64,000 bases of DNA from positions 4,526,001 through 4,590,000 of the forward strand of contig NZ_CP022188.1 of the NCBI RefSeq assembly GCF_003111665.1, given 5' to 3'. Shown here piece after piece: positions 63,475 to 64,000 of the stretch. Position 1 is the stretch's first letter, and every line of letters begins with the position of its first letter. Origin of the DNA: Parazoarcus communis. Lineage in GTDB: Bacteria; Pseudomonadota; Gammaproteobacteria; Burkholderiales; Rhodocyclaceae. A model generated the notes under the pieces. The model was not told the DNA's origin, did not search any database, and was given only the letters and a program-made list of their open reading frames with translations. Position numbers and translations under genes: made by a program.

Positions 63475-64000
63475 GTGCTGATCGAACATGGAGCGACGCT
63501 GCTGGGACCGGACGGATTGGCCATTCAGGACGATGGCCAGCATCCGTGGATCCTGTCGCTCGACATGAACGGCGCGCCCTATCGCTGGATCTCGTGGCAG
63601 GCGGCCTGTCACTACCATGCGCGCGATCTCGTTGCCTGGAGCATCGGCGACCATTCCTTCAGTTTCCTCGGCGGCACCTCGCGCCTCACCGGGGAACGAT
63701 CGCAGATCACCACTCAGAGCATCATCGCCATCAAGGGACGCACGCAGCGCCCGGCAGCACTCACCAAGGTGCCTCCGCTCAGCAACCGCGAACTGTTCCG
63801 GCGCGATCAGTTCCTCTGCGCCTACTGCGGGCATCGCTTACCCGGCAGCCAGCTCACTCGCGATCACGTGATGCCGGTTTCCCGCGGGGGGCGCGATGTG
63901 TGGATGAACGTGGTCACAGCCTGCCGCCCGTGCAACCAGCGCAAGAGCGGACGCACCCCCGAACAGGCGAGAATGGCGCTGCTTTATGCACCCTATGTGC
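63475..64000 (+). CDS. HNH endonuclease family protein (3' end beyond the window)
   Basis: Partial: at least 175 residues, open at the window edge. It starts at GTG 63475 (LIEHGATLLGPDG) with GGAGG seven bases upstream. The C-terminal half has the HNH fold: CAYCG, then LTRDHVMPVSRGGRDVWMN with the central His, then ACRPCNQRKSGRTP with the second Cys pair. The first 110 residues (HPWILSLDMNGAPYRWISWQAA) are an extra domain of unknown function found in a proteobacterial HNH group. It is not near restriction or phage genes. Confidence 0.8.
   Translation, partial: MLIEHGATLLGPDGLAIQDDGQHPWILSLDMNGAPYRWISWQAACHYHARDLVAWSIGDHSFSFLGGTSRLTGERSQITTQSIIAIKGRTQRPAALTKVPPLSNRELFRRDQFLCAYCGHRLPGSQLTRDHVMPVSRGGRDVWMNVVTACRPCNQRKSGRTPEQARMALLYAPYV

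Overview
The window is a GC-rich, densely coded bacterial chromosome segment with no tRNA, rRNA, insertion sequence, prophage or CRISPR array that I could see. Gene content and family types (paired acnB/acnA, flhDC with cheZ and two cheV, DUF3579, DUF2788, retropepsin-type protease, exbB-exbD-lpxK-Trm112-kdsB-adk order) point to a betaproteobacterium. It most resembles the Rhodocyclales (Thauera/Azoarcus/Aromatoleum type); this placement is inferred from content, not from a database search.

Layout. 0.1-2 kb: a two-gene operon of FMN split-barrel proteins, one fused to GAF and a putative winged helix. 2-8 kb: divergent aconitases acnB and acnA with a palindromic operator at the acnB promoter. 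8-15 kb: YchJ-like protein, a small membrane protein coupled to a K+ channel with two RCK domains, S4 protein, Ap4A phosphorylase, cysteine-cluster protein, YecA-like SEC-C protein, TrmB-like methyltransferase and DusC. 15-20.5 kb: rpmE, an ArnT-like glycosyltransferase, orn, and an M48 protease-cytochrome c-rsgA operon. 20.5-23.2 kb: a circularly permuted ATP-grasp/alpha-E operon preceded by a sigma-54 promoter and NtrC-like sites. 23.2-26.9 kb: beta-ketothiolase, CobD/AmpE-like protein, CoA pyrophosphatase and retropepsin. 27-29.4 kb: a two-gene di-iron oxygenase/reductase module under a TetR-like palindrome and an FNR/Anr-type box. 29.4-34 kb: argD-argF-argG-DUF2788-ppnP-yajQ. 34-40.4 kb: DUF3579, rpsT, murJ, PEBP, ggt, PPi-dependent phosphofructokinase. 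40.4-48.7 kb: adk, kdsB, Trm112, lpxK, exbD/exbB, xseA, sodB, truC-like, tal. 48.7-62.7 kb: a motility and chemotaxis regulon, from flhDC through motAB-cheRB, an MCP and cheV-cheV-cheY-cheZ-cheA, with three sigma-28-like promoters, plus an HDOD-REC-GGDEF protein. The window ends with a NUDIX hydrolase and an HNH protein cut by the window edge.

The two most promising less-described items are (i) the oxygenase module at 27.0-29.4 kb, a single-polypeptide ferritin-like di-iron enzyme with its own [2Fe-2S]/FAD/NAD reductase and a double regulatory site, and (ii) the apparent nitrogen (NtrC/sigma-54) control of the ATP-grasp/alpha-E pair. All calls come from reading the sequence; no similarity search was run.
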